A DNA stretch of 63,669 nt from an uncultured Bacilli bacterium (GTDB taxonomy: Bacteria; Bacillota_I; Bacilli_A; RF39; UBA660): contig CAKPIS010000008.1 in assembly GCA_934162425.1 (NCBI GenBank), forward strand, positions 1-63,669. The letters run 5' to 3'. Both the position numbers and the translations under genes were made by a program. This document shows positions 1-8,550 of this stretch, piece by piece. The stretch's first letter is position 1, and each line of letters begins with the position of its first letter. The notes below the pieces were generated by a model, which was not told the DNA's origin, did no database searches, and was given only the letters and a program-made list of their open reading frames with translations.

Positions 1-2
1 TT

Positions 3-76
3 AGGGGATTAGTTAAATGGTATAATAATGGTCTCCAAAACCACTGTTGGGAGTTCGATTCTCTCATCCCCTGCCA
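3..76 (+). tRNA. tRNA-Trp (anticodon CCA)
   Basis: Folds as a full cloverleaf: acceptor arms AGGGGAT and ATCCCCT, anticodon loop CTCCAAA with anticodon CCA, a normal T arm, and an encoded 3' CCA. It is the attachment site of the element that follows: its 3' part (32-77) recurs exactly at 3044-3089. The tRNA stays intact because the incoming element carried its own copy of the 3' half. Confidence 0.95.
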
Positions 77-77
77 T
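32..77 (+). repeat. Left attachment repeat, inside tRNA-Trp
   Basis: The 46 bases from the anticodon loop to one base past the CCA are repeated without mismatch at 3044-3089. This is the usual signature of site-specific integration into the 3' half of a tRNA gene. Confidence 0.9.
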
Positions 78-85
78 AGAATTTT

Positions 86-126
86 ACGATTTTTCCTTTA
101 ATTATAAGGTTAAATCGTTTTTTTTA
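86..126 (+). terminator. Intrinsic terminator after tRNA-Trp, inside the element
   Basis: ACGATTT pairs with AAATCGT, and an inner CCTT pairs with AAGG, followed by a T run. It ends the tRNA transcript with element DNA; the presumed original terminator is at 3100-3136. Confidence 0.75.
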
Positions 127-198
127 TCTCTAAAAATTGAATATTTTTGCTTTTTATGATAAAATATCAAGTACATTTATAACTTGTTTGGGGGAAAT

Positions 199-930
199 AT
201 GGAAAAAGTTAATATAATATTTGGTGCTTCTACCTTTGTAACCATGAAAGATAGTAAATTATTAAATAATAATATTATAGAGTTTGATACTGTTTTTTCG
301 GTTGCTGATTTATCAAACCTAGATAATTATGAACTTGCTTTGCCAAAAGATATATATAAAGAAAATATATATTATTCATTTAATAATGAAATTAAAAAAT
401 TAAATGAAGCTATTAACAATAATAAAGAAATTCGAATTTGGACTAGTCATTTTGATATTAATTCATATTCATTATTTTTATACTTATGTGATTACTTAAA
501 AGATAAAGATTGTAATTTATATGTAGTATTTTCAGATGAATATGACGAAAATTGTTATTCCCCTGCTTGTATGAGAGAAAGCGAATTGGAAGAATTAATA
601 AAATTAGAACATAAATTATCCAAGGAAGAAATAAAAGAATATGCAAAAGAATTGCAAATAATCAAGAATAAGAAATCCGATATGAGAATATTAGAAAACA
701 AAAAAGTTAAATTAGTTTCTTTTGATTATTATAATGAAGAAATACTTAATTTAATAAAAGAACTCGGTGAGGTCAAAATAGTTAGACTTGTTGGCTTATT
801 TATGAATAATCATTACTTACAAGATTTAGTTGTTTCTTATTTTGTTGATAGATTAATTAATAATGGAAAAATCAAAGTTATAAAATACGGCGAACGTTTT
901 TTTGAAAATGTTATCGCTATAAATAAATAG
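199..930 (+). CDS. DUF1835-like protein
   Basis: 243 aa. The start is ATG 199, 4 bases after a GGGGGAA ribosome site; an upstream TTG in frame overlaps that site and is unlikely. The N-terminus (MEKVNIIFGAS) and the central IRIWTSHFDINSYSLFLYL segment, followed by an acidic helical stretch and a C-terminal helical third, match my memory of the DUF1835/DUF3658 pattern. That family has no settled biochemical role. It is the first gene of the small tRNA-Trp element and is followed after 32 bases by another unknown gene with its own ribosome site. The family call rests on pattern recognition only. Confidence 0.6.
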   Translation: MEKVNIIFGASTFVTMKDSKLLNNNIIEFDTVFSVADLSNLDNYELALPKDIYKENIYYSFNNEIKKLNEAINNNKEIRIWTSHFDINSYSLFLYLCDYLKDKDCNLYVVFSDEYDENCYSPACMRESELEELIKLEHKLSKEEIKEYAKELQIIKNKKSDMRILENKKVKLVSFDYYNEEILNLIKELGEVKIVRLVGLFMNNHYLQDLVVSYFVDRLINNGKIKVIKYGERFFENVIAINK

Positions 931-962
931 ATTTATAAAATTAGAAAGAGGTGTATGCTTAT

Positions 963-1883
963 ATGAAAAATAATTATCCTATTAAATATTCGGTTATAGG
1001 AATATATGATGAAATTAATAGAAATACGAATGAACCTGAACAAATTACTTATATAGCATCTAAATGCTACGTTACTGAAGAAAATATTATATACAACGAA
1101 AATGGTACAAAAAAGAAAACTTACGGAGTTTATTTTCCATTTGCATTAAGTAATGCCTCATTTTCTTTTGTAAGAACAATTGGTGATGAAAATATTGATG
1201 CTGTTTATGATTCATTCGAAGATGCTCTAAAAGTAGCTAAATCAAAAAATGATGAGTTCATTTTAGATAAAATAGCTTTTTTACCATTTGATGAGCATTT
1301 TGAAACTAATTGTGAAAAAATAACAAAAAAAGCAAATATGTATATTGAAAAGTATAAAAAGCTAGAAAAACTAATAGAAGAAAATACGGATGATATGATT
1401 GTAGGGTTAGAACCGAAAGAACAATCAGTTGTGTATGTGACTGATAAAGTTGAAAAAGTTGTAGATTTGACTTTATATAAAATATTAGAATTGTGTTTTG
1501 ATTGTAATCTTGTTGTTTATAGTTTGTCCGATGATGAATATATGGCTTTAAAAGAAGATATAAATGAAGATTTATCCTTAAAAGAATATAATAACAAATG
1601 TTTAATACAATATAATCCTAATATAAAATTATTTAAAATAAATAACTATAATGATAAAGGAAACTCATCTTTTATATTAGATGAAAATTTAAGACCAAAA
1701 AGAGAAATAACGGATGAAATGATTCAAGAGTATTTTAATAATAAACCAGATACAATAATTTATACTACTGAAACTTATGAAGATGTAATTAGTTCTTATA
1801 TTATTGAAAAGCATAATTACTATGATAATGATAATGAAAAAACTCCAATAAATAAAAAGCTGTTATTTAAATTCAAAAAATAG
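963..1883 (+). CDS. Element protein of unknown function
   Basis: 306 aa, not recognised. ATG 963 is preferred, with GAAAGAGGTG about 10 bases upstream; GTG 951 lies inside that ribosome site. The protein is acidic, has no signal peptide or membrane segment, and carries a lysine-rich helical stretch around residues 110-140. The preceding gene lies 32 bases upstream; the next begins 40 bases downstream with a similar leader (ATTTATAAAATTAGAAAG occurs, with small changes, before both genes), so the cassette looks like a tandem operon in which each gene keeps the same translation signal. Confidence 0.6.
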   Translation: MKNNYPIKYSVIGIYDEINRNTNEPEQITYIASKCYVTEENIIYNENGTKKKTYGVYFPFALSNASFSFVRTIGDENIDAVYDSFEDALKVAKSKNDEFILDKIAFLPFDEHFETNCEKITKKANMYIEKYKKLEKLIEENTDDMIVGLEPKEQSVVYVTDKVEKVVDLTLYKILELCFDCNLVVYSLSDDEYMALKEDINEDLSLKEYNNKCLIQYNPNIKLFKINNYNDKGNSSFILDENLRPKREITDEMIQEYFNNKPDTIIYTTETYEDVISSYIIEKHNYYDNDNEKTPINKKLLFKFKK

Positions 1884-1923
1884 AACACTTAATATTTATA
1901 AAATTAGAAAGAAGGTTTAATAT

Positions 1924-2760
1924 ATGTTTAAATCTAAATTAAATCAAAATCAAAATAACGAAAATAATGATTTAGAATATGATTTTTATCAAAGTGAAGA
2001 ATATCTTCAAATACTAAAAGATTTAAAAGAACGTGACAATAGAAAAAATGATAAGTATTTCCTCAAAAGAAGAAGCTATCAAAATTTTAAAATCCATAAA
2101 TGATGGTGATGAATTATCTTGGGCATATATGTATTCTATAACTGATGAATTAAAATCAGATAAAGATATTTTTGAATATATAAAAAATAAATTTGTATTT
2201 ACCGAAGATGATTCATACAGAGTGCATGCTAGTGGTATTGTTGAAACTTATGGTTCTGCTTGTGGGAAATGTAATACTAATGAAACTATAAGACAAGCTT
2301 TAAATGAAGTTATTGCTTTTTCTTCTGAACATAGTCTTATTGCATATTGGATATTTTATGCTTTGAATGTGGAACATCCTATTCCATTTGAAATATACCT
2401 TAATATATATAAATTATTTAATCACAATTTAACAGTTCAAGGTTATTTATTAAACCATTATAGTGGTTCACGTAAAAGAGAAAAATTTGATGGCGAAATG
2501 ATTAGATTATTAGACGCTTCAAGTGATGAATGCATTAAAAAAAATGGTATCTGGCTATTAATGATGATTTTTTTCCAATTAGTGTATATCATGTTCTTTT
2601 AAGAAGAGGTATTAGTAAAGAAAAGTTAGATGAAGATTATAATAGGTATCGTGATTTTCAAAGAAGAGAAAAAAAACGTGAAATTGAAGAACAAGAAGAA
2701 AAAGCAAAATGCTTAAGAAAACAAAAAAGGAAAGAATGGTTAAATAGATGGAAACGTTAA
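1924..2760 (+). pseudogene. Frameshifted element gene (two compensating homopolymer shifts)
   Basis: ATG 1924 (ribosome site GAAAGAAGG) reads 59 codons to a stop at 2101-2103. From about 2049 the coding sense continues in the next frame (MISISSKEEAIKIL...) until about 2540. It then returns to the first frame (WYLAINDDFFPISVYHVLL...) and ends at 2760 with a basic, coiled tail. The switches fall at an A6 run (2043-2048) and an A8 run (2537-2544). Removing one A from the first and adding one to the second gives one continuous protein of about 278 aa. This may be true decay, assembly error in homopolymers, or transcriptional slippage. The product is not recognised. Confidence 0.6.
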
Positions 2761-2930
2761 AAGAAAAGTTAGACCTAATAACCTATTCAATAAAGCAAAG
2801 TGCTTTTGCCTATCTATTTGTTGTTTCTAATGATGAAGAAATAAGAAATTATTTCATTGATAATATTTCTACTTTAGAAAATGTAGATGTTATAGATGAT
2901 AGTAAAATAGATAGTGATGTGCCACTTTAA
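2748..2930 (+). CDS. Short element protein, probably truncated
   Basis: 60 aa (METLKEKLDLITYSIKQSAF...). The ATG overlaps the end of the preceding gene by 13 bases, a coupled-translation arrangement. It stops abruptly at ...DSDVPL, only 113 bases before the right attachment repeat. It looks like the N-terminal piece of a larger protein cut by deletion, but I recognise no family. Confidence 0.4.
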   Translation: METLKEKLDLITYSIKQSAFAYLFVVSNDEEIRNYFIDNISTLENVDVIDDSKIDSDVPL

Positions 2931-3043
2931 TCAAAATGTTTCAAAAAAAGGCAAAAAATGGCACAATTTACAATTCCTTGAAATACTTGGAAATTAGTTG
3001 ATTTTTAGGCATTTCAAAGGGGTTCAAAGAATAATTTTGAAAT

Positions 3044-3089
3044 TCTCCAAAACCACTGTTGGGAGTTCGATTCTCTCATCCCCTGCCAT
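3044..3089 (+). repeat. Right attachment repeat (displaced tRNA-Trp 3' half)
   Basis: Exact 46-base copy of 32-77, without any 5' half of a tRNA, so it is not a tRNA gene. It marks the right edge of the 3.0 kb element. Confidence 0.9.
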
Positions 3090-3099
3090 TTGAAAAAAT

Positions 3100-3136
3100 A
3101 ACTAGATAGCATTAAATTGTTATCTAGTTTTTATTT
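3100..3136. terminator. Bidirectional terminator, probably the original tRNA-Trp terminator
   Basis: AACTAGATA pairs with TATCTAGTT, followed by TTTATTTT. It lies 11 bases after the displaced tRNA 3' end and also sits at the end of the converging vanY-like gene. Confidence 0.8.
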
Positions 3137-3137
3137 T

Positions 3138-4007
3138 CTATAAAGCATAATATTCTTCTAACGTTAAATTATTCTTTTTGATATATTTTGCAGCATTTTG
3201 ACCAACATATCTTAAATGCCATGGTTCATAAGAATAACCAGTTATGTTTTCTTTATCCTTTGGATATCTAATTATAAAACCATATAAATGAGCAATACTT
3301 TCTAAATAATTAAACTTTTCTTTATCGTAACCTTCATCTAGTATTTTTTCATCACTAGATAACACATAATCAAATGCTAAACCAGTATTATGCTCAGACT
3401 CTCCCTTATTAGTAATATATTTTTTAGCATATTTTTCACCATATTTATTTGCATAACTCTTATATATTATAATTGAATCATTAAATGATCTAAAACCATT
3501 TTTAATATTTATATAATAACCTTTTTTAGCTAAAGTATCTTTTAACTTTAAATAATTTTTATATGTTTCTTCTTCAAGCTTAATATTATCATAATAGTTA
3601 TTTTCTACTTTTACTAAGTTGTATGATGATACATTTTCTTCATTTATTGGATTAGCTTTATTTACTAAAACTTCATATTTTTTATTATAGTTAATATCAA
3701 ATGTAATTAAATCTTTACTATATTTATTAAGAAGTTCTTTATCATAAGTATCAATAGATACACTTTTTTGTTTTACTACGCTAGCATTAATTTTATCAAT
3801 TGTATTATCCATGTAATAGGTTAATCCAAAAAATATACCCATAATAAGTAGTGATAAAATTACAAAGTTTCTGATTATATATTTATACTTTTTTGGCCTT
3901 AATTTTTCTTCAGCTTCTTTTAAAACTACTTTTTCAGCATCACTTTCAAATAAAAACTCTGTTTTACATTCATTAAAAGCATAATATTTACTTTTCTTAT
4001 TATTCAT
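3138..4007 (-). CDS. D-alanyl-D-alanine carboxypeptidase, VanY type, membrane-anchored
   Basis: 289 aa from the ATG at 4007 (ribosome site GGTGGTGA; an upstream in-frame ATG at 4028 lacks one). A cytoplasmic start of about 44 residues is followed by one membrane segment (NFVILSLLIMGIFFGLTYYM) and an extracellular domain. The zinc motif SEHNTGLAFD lies at about 204-213 and EPWH at about 261-264, the two hallmarks of the VanY/DacB peptidase M15 family, which trims the terminal D-alanine from peptidoglycan peptides. It is divergent from the polyprenyl synthase gene, so both serve envelope metabolism. Confidence 0.9.
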   Translation of the reverse strand: MNNKKSKYYAFNECKTEFLFESDAEKVVLKEAEEKLRPKKYKYIIRNFVILSLLIMGIFFGLTYYMDNTIDKINASVVKQKSVSIDTYDKELLNKYSKDLITFDINYNKKYEVLVNKANPINEENVSSYNLVKVENNYYDNIKLEEETYKNYLKLKDTLAKKGYYINIKNGFRSFNDSIIIYKSYANKYGEKYAKKYITNKGESEHNTGLAFDYVLSSDEKILDEGYDKEKFNYLESIAHLYGFIIRYPKDKENITGYSYEPWHLRYVGQNAAKYIKKNNLTLEEYYAL

Positions 4008-4114
4008 ATAATCACCACCAGCTACCATACTATAAATTTATTGTATCACAAAAATAGTAAAAACAAAAGTGTGCGTTTTATGATATAATTATATGTAAGA
4101 AAATGAGGTAGAAA

Positions 4115-5140
4115 ATGAATAAAAATTTATTAGAAGAATGTAAAATAATAATAGAAAATAGAATAAATGAAATACTTGATGGAGAGATAAAAAGGTATAA
4201 AGATAATTGTTTTATCAAAGAGTCATTAGAAGAACTTAAAAGACTTTCTAAAGGTGGAAAAAGAGTTAGAGGGTACTTAATTAAGCTTGGACAAATGTTA
4301 TTTGGCAAGGATGATGATTCTTATATTGATATAGCTGCTGCTATTGAAATATTTCAAACTGCCATATTAATACATGATGATGTAATAGATGAAGCTGATA
4401 AAAGAAGAGGATTAGATACAATTAATGCTAAGTACGCTGGACATATAGGAATATCTAAAGCTATTTGTATAGGTGATTTGGGATTTTTTATATCGTATAA
4501 TATTATTAATAATGCTAATATAAGTGATGATTTAAAAATAGAAATAATGAAAGTCTACTCAAAAACACTTTATAATACTGTAAATGGTGAAATAATAGAT
4601 GTTGAGCTTCCGCTTAAAAGTTTGGAGTATCATAAAAAAATGGATGATAAATTAATATATGATATATATGTTAATAAGACTGCTTGGTATACAATTATAG
4701 GTCCTATTTTAATAGGTGCTTCATCAGCTAACGCATCAAGTTTAGATAAAGAAAAATTAATGAAGATGGGAGAAAATTTGGGTATTGCTTTTCAAATAAA
4801 AGATGATTTGCTTGGATTATATTCAGAAGATGATAGTATGGGTAAGACTTTAAATGATATAAAAGAGGGCAAACAAACTATTATTTATAAATATGCAATA
4901 GATCATGCAAATAAAGAAGAAATAGAAATTATAAATAAATATTATGGAAATAGTTGTGTTACTATGGATGAAAATAAAATAATAACTGATTTATTTATTA
5001 AACTTGGAGCTAAAGAAAATGCAGAAAAGTTAGAATTAGAATATACTAAAAAAGGTATAGATATTATAAATAGTATGGATGTAAAAAATAAAGATTTATT
5101 TATGGATTTTGCTAATTATTTATTAAAAAGAAAGAATTAG
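4115..5140 (+). CDS. Polyprenyl diphosphate synthase (trans-isoprenyl synthase family)
   Basis: 341 aa, typical length. It has GGKRVRGYLIKLG near residue 49, the first aspartate-rich motif HDDVIDEADKRRG near 88, and the second QIKDDLLG near 228. It condenses isopentenyl diphosphate units onto an allylic primer. In Gram-positives such enzymes make heptaprenyl or octaprenyl chains for quinones, or shorter chains; the product length cannot be read here. Ribosome site AATGAGG; a TATAAT hexamer lies at 4084-4089, 25 bases before the start. Confidence 0.88.
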   Translation: MNKNLLEECKIIIENRINEILDGEIKRYKDNCFIKESLEELKRLSKGGKRVRGYLIKLGQMLFGKDDDSYIDIAAAIEIFQTAILIHDDVIDEADKRRGLDTINAKYAGHIGISKAICIGDLGFFISYNIINNANISDDLKIEIMKVYSKTLYNTVNGEIIDVELPLKSLEYHKKMDDKLIYDIYVNKTAWYTIIGPILIGASSANASSLDKEKLMKMGENLGIAFQIKDDLLGLYSEDDSMGKTLNDIKEGKQTIIYKYAIDHANKEEIEIINKYYGNSCVTMDENKIITDLFIKLGAKENAEKLELEYTKKGIDIINSMDVKNKDLFMDFANYLLKRKN

Positions 5141-5152
5141 TATAGTTATATT

Positions 5153-5175
5153 TAGCTACGCATGTAGCTTTTTTC
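5153..5175. terminator. Bidirectional terminator
   Basis: AGCTAC-GCAT-GTAGCT followed by six T; shared by the converging polyprenyl synthase and YhcG-like genes. Confidence 0.75.
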
Positions 5176-6110
5176 TATGAATTAATGGTAATTTTATCCT
5201 TTAACTTATAAGTTGTTAAAAATATATCTAAATCACTTACATATTCTATAATAAATTTATTATTTTTTCTTGATACTATAATTCCTATTGTTTTATTATG
5301 ATTATCTTGTTTCATAGTTTTATCAATTATTTTCATGTAATTTAGAGTTTGTCCTATATCTTTTGCATTTAAGTCATTTAATTTCAGTTCACAAACTATA
5401 AATCTATTTAATTTATAGTTGAATAATACTAAATCTGCATAATAATTTTTACCATTATATGATAATTTATATTCACTACCAACAAATGTGAATCCACATC
5501 CTAATTCTAAAAAGAAATGTTCTAGTTCTTTTAATATGTATTTTTTTAGGACTTTTTCACTTATTTTTTCAGTGTCATCTATATTTATTATGATTGGATC
5601 ATGAATCATATCTTTTATATCTAGATTAGTTTCTTTATTGGTTATTAGTTTTATATTATTTTTGTCTGCATATGATAATCTATCAAATGACTTTGTTTTT
5701 ATTTCATTTATCAGTCCTCTGACAGATAGATTGTTTTGGATGCATCTATTTATGTAGTAATTACGTTCATTTTCATTATCAAACTTAAGTAAATATCTAT
5801 AATGTGACCATGATAAATTAGATTGGCTACACACTGTGTAGCTTTTCCTAAACATAATATAGAATTTTCTCATGTTTTTAAGATTAGCAATCTTATATCC
5901 ATTTCCATACTCTTTAGTTAATTTTTCTGACCACTTCTTTATTAATCTGTCACCATATTTAGCTTTTTCTACACCACCTTGTGCTTCAATTAATAGTCTT
6001 CCTATTTCATAATAAGTTTTAATTGTTTCTTTATTACTTTCTAAATACCTTACTTTATCATTTACTTCTTTTTCTTCTATTAAATTTTTCATTTCATTAT
6101 AATAGTTCAT
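5175..6110 (-). CDS. YhcG/DUF1016-type PD-(D/E)xK nuclease
   Basis: 311 aa. The N-terminal half (YYEIGRLLIEAQGG..., AKYGDRLIKKWSEKLTKEYG, then SWSHYRYLL) is the DUF1016 N-terminal domain. The C-terminal half has a nuclease core: YYADLVLFNYKL supplies the Asp and FIVCELKLND the Glu-x-Lys. This family often sits beside restriction systems or in defence islands, but here it stands alone between a polyprenyl synthase and clpB. Length is close to the family norm and the catalytic residues look intact. Confidence 0.85.
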   Translation of the reverse strand: MNYYNEMKNLIEEKEVNDKVRYLESNKETIKTYYEIGRLLIEAQGGVEKAKYGDRLIKKWSEKLTKEYGNGYKIANLKNMRKFYIMFRKSYTVCSQSNLSWSHYRYLLKFDNENERNYYINRCIQNNLSVRGLINEIKTKSFDRLSYADKNNIKLITNKETNLDIKDMIHDPIIINIDDTEKISEKVLKKYILKELEHFFLELGCGFTFVGSEYKLSYNGKNYYADLVLFNYKLNRFIVCELKLNDLNAKDIGQTLNYMKIIDKTMKQDNHNKTIGIIVSRKNNKFIIEYVSDLDIFLTTYKLKDKITINS

Positions 6111-6293
6111 AAACTTTTCCTTTCTAAGGTCATCTATTATATGAATTATAATTAGAAAATATGTTTAATTATGACCTTAAAGATATTTTTTAATACTATA
6201 GTGATAAATTTAAATAAAAATTTATATATTTTCATTTGATGACTTAATAAATAATTGAATTTTAGTACGTAAAAGATTATATTTTTCATAGTA

Positions 6294-6320
6294 TTAGCAC
6301 TCACACTTGACAAGTGCTAA
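6294..6320. promoter_or_regulatory. CIRCE operator overlapping the clpB promoter
   Basis: TTAGCACTC-N9-AAGTGCTAA, one base off the CIRCE consensus for the HrcA repressor. The spacer contains TTGACA (6307-6312), which with TATACT 17 bases further on (6330-6335) makes a near-perfect sigma-A promoter. HrcA bound here would cover the -35 box. A matching site is at 40754-40780. Confidence 0.88.
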
Positions 6321-6387
6321 TAATTGTAGTATACTGTATATAGTGCAATATAAAGATGCATAATATTATTTATAAGGGGTGATATTT

Positions 6388-8496
6388 ATGTTTAATATGA
6401 ATAATGAACAAGAAGAAAACGTTTTGGAAAAATATGGTAGAGATATTACTCAGTATGTTAAAGACGGAAAGACTGATCCAGTAATTGGTAGGGATGAGGA
6501 AATACGTTCTATAACGCGTATTTTATCTCGTAAGACAAAGAATAACCCGGTTTTAATTGGTGAACCAGGTGTTGGTAAGACTGCTATTATAGAAGGACTT
6601 GCTGGGCGTATTGTAAAAGGAGATGTACCAAGTAGTTTAAAAGATAAAACAATTTGGGAACTTGATATGGCGGCATTAATAGCTGGTGCTAAATATCGTG
6701 GTGAGTTTGAAGAAAGACTTAAAAACGTATTAAACGAAGTTAAAAAGTCAGAAGGCAATATCATTATGTTTATTGATGAAATTCATATGATAGTAGGTGC
6801 TGGTAAATTAGATGGTGCAATGGATGCTGGTAATATGCTTAAACCAATGCTAGCTAGAGGTGAAATACACTTAATTGGTGCAACAACTTTAAATGAATAT
6901 CGTAAATATATAGAAGATGATGGAGCTTTAGAACGTAGATTTCAAAAGGTTATGGTAAAAGAACCAAACGTTTCTGATACTATTACAATTCTTCGTGGAT
7001 TAAAGCCTAGATTTGAAGTACATCACGGAGTATCTATTTCTGATGCTGCTTTAGTTTCAGCAGCTACTTTATCTAACAGATACATAACAGATAGATTTTT
7101 ACCTGATAAGGCTATTGATTTAATAGATGAAGCTTGTGCTAGTATAAGAGTGCAAATGGATTCAGTTCCAGAAAATCTTGATAGCTTAACTAGAAGAATT
7201 ATGAAACTTCAAATAGAAAGAGAAGCTATAAAAAAAGATAAAGATGAAATTAGTAAGCAAAGAGTAAAAGAACTTGATTTAAAAATTTCATCTATGAAAG
7301 AAGAAGAATCTAAATTAAGACAGGATTGGGAAAAAGAAAAAGCTATTCAATCTGATATTAAAAAGACTAAAAAGGAATTAGAAGATGCTAGATTTAATCT
7401 TGAGGTGGCAGAAAATAATTATGATTTAGAAAAAGCTGCTGTTTTAAGACATGGTACTATTCCAGAATTAGAGAAAAAATTAGATAATTTAAAACATTCT
7501 AATGAAAACAAGATACTAAGTGATAGAGTAGATGAAGAGATGGTTGCTAGTGTTATAGCTAGATGGACTAATATCCCAGTTACTAAACTTGCACAGGGCG
7601 AGAAAGAAAAAGTTTTAAATCTAGAAGATAATATGAAAAAACGTGTTAAAGGTCAAGATAATGCATTAAAGCTTGTTAGTGATGCTATATTAAGATCAAG
7701 GTCAGGTATAAAAGATGAAAATAGACCTATTGGTTCATTTATGTTTTTAGGTCCAACTGGTGTAGGTAAGACAGAGGTTGCAAGGACACTTGCTTATGAA
7801 TTATTTGATGATGAAAAACATATGGTAAGAATTGACATGAGTGAATATATGGAAAGTCATTCTGTAGCAAGATTAATTGGAGCGCCTCCTGGATATGTTG
7901 GTTATGATGAAGGAGGACAATTAACTGAAAAGGTAAGAAGAAATCCATATAGCATAGTTTTATTTGATGAGATAGAAAAGGCACATCGTGATGTTCTTAA
8001 TATCTTACTTCAAATTCTAGATGATGGTAGAATAACTGATGGTCATGGTCGTACTGTTGATTTTAAAAATACTATTATAATTATGACATCTAATATAGGT
8101 AGTGATTATGTATTAGAAGGTAAAATAGATGATGAATTAATAAATAATGAGTTAAAAAATCATTTTAGACCAGAATTTTTAAACCGTATAGATGAAATAA
8201 TCGTATTTAATTCATTAACAAAAGATGTTATTTATGAAATATTAGATAAATTAATTAGTGATTTAAATAAAAAATTAGATAATCAAAAAATAAAATTATC
8301 TTTAACTAAAAGGGCTAAAGATTATATTGTGGATAATGGTTTTGATGCTAATTATGGCGCAAGACCACTTAAGAGATATTTATCTAAAAATCTAGAAACG
8401 CTACTAGCTAAAAAGTTAATAGATGGTACGATTACTACTAATAGTAACTTAATAGTAGATGTATCTAATAACGAACTTGTGATAGAGACTGCTTAA
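6388..8496 (+). CDS. clpB: ATP-dependent disaggregase ClpB, lacking the N-terminal domain
   Basis: 702 aa against about 860 for full-length ClpB. It starts directly before the first ATPase domain (LEKYGRDITQYVKDGKTDPV), has Walker A GEPGVGKTA, the long coiled middle domain (about 260-400) that distinguishes ClpB from ClpC, then the second ATPase domain with GPTGVGKTE and a C-terminal small domain. It threads aggregated proteins together with DnaK. The Clp-N domain is absent, as in short ClpB forms and, as I recall, mycoplasmal ClpB. ATG 6388 follows AAGGGGTGA; an in-frame GTG at 6379 lies in that site. Controlled by the CIRCE promoter upstream. Confidence 0.92.
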   Translation: MFNMNNEQEENVLEKYGRDITQYVKDGKTDPVIGRDEEIRSITRILSRKTKNNPVLIGEPGVGKTAIIEGLAGRIVKGDVPSSLKDKTIWELDMAALIAGAKYRGEFEERLKNVLNEVKKSEGNIIMFIDEIHMIVGAGKLDGAMDAGNMLKPMLARGEIHLIGATTLNEYRKYIEDDGALERRFQKVMVKEPNVSDTITILRGLKPRFEVHHGVSISDAALVSAATLSNRYITDRFLPDKAIDLIDEACASIRVQMDSVPENLDSLTRRIMKLQIEREAIKKDKDEISKQRVKELDLKISSMKEEESKLRQDWEKEKAIQSDIKKTKKELEDARFNLEVAENNYDLEKAAVLRHGTIPELEKKLDNLKHSNENKILSDRVDEEMVASVIARWTNIPVTKLAQGEKEKVLNLEDNMKKRVKGQDNALKLVSDAILRSRSGIKDENRPIGSFMFLGPTGVGKTEVARTLAYELFDDEKHMVRIDMSEYMESHSVARLIGAPPGYVGYDEGGQLTEKVRRNPYSIVLFDEIEKAHRDVLNILLQILDDGRITDGHGRTVDFKNTIIIMTSNIGSDYVLEGKIDDELINNELKNHFRPEFLNRIDEIIVFNSLTKDVIYEILDKLISDLNKKLDNQKIKLSLTKRAKDYIVDNGFDANYGARPLKRYLSKNLETLLAKKLIDGTITTNSNLIVDVSNNELVIETA

Positions 8497-8512
8497 TGCG
8501 GTCTTTTTTTTT
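8486..8512 (+). terminator. clpB terminator, overlapping the stop codon
   Basis: AGACTGC pairs with GCGGTCT around the TAA stop, followed by eight or more T. Confidence 0.8.
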
Positions 8513-8550
8513 GTGTATCTTTATGTTATAATCATAAAAGGTGATAAAAT

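Noticed and set aside
3044..3089. Second tRNA-Trp gene
   Set aside because: Only the 3' half is present; no acceptor 5' strand or D arm, so it is the displaced attachment copy.
6450..6764. 104-codon minus-strand frame within clpB
   Set aside because: Shadow of the conserved ATPase sequence on the other strand.
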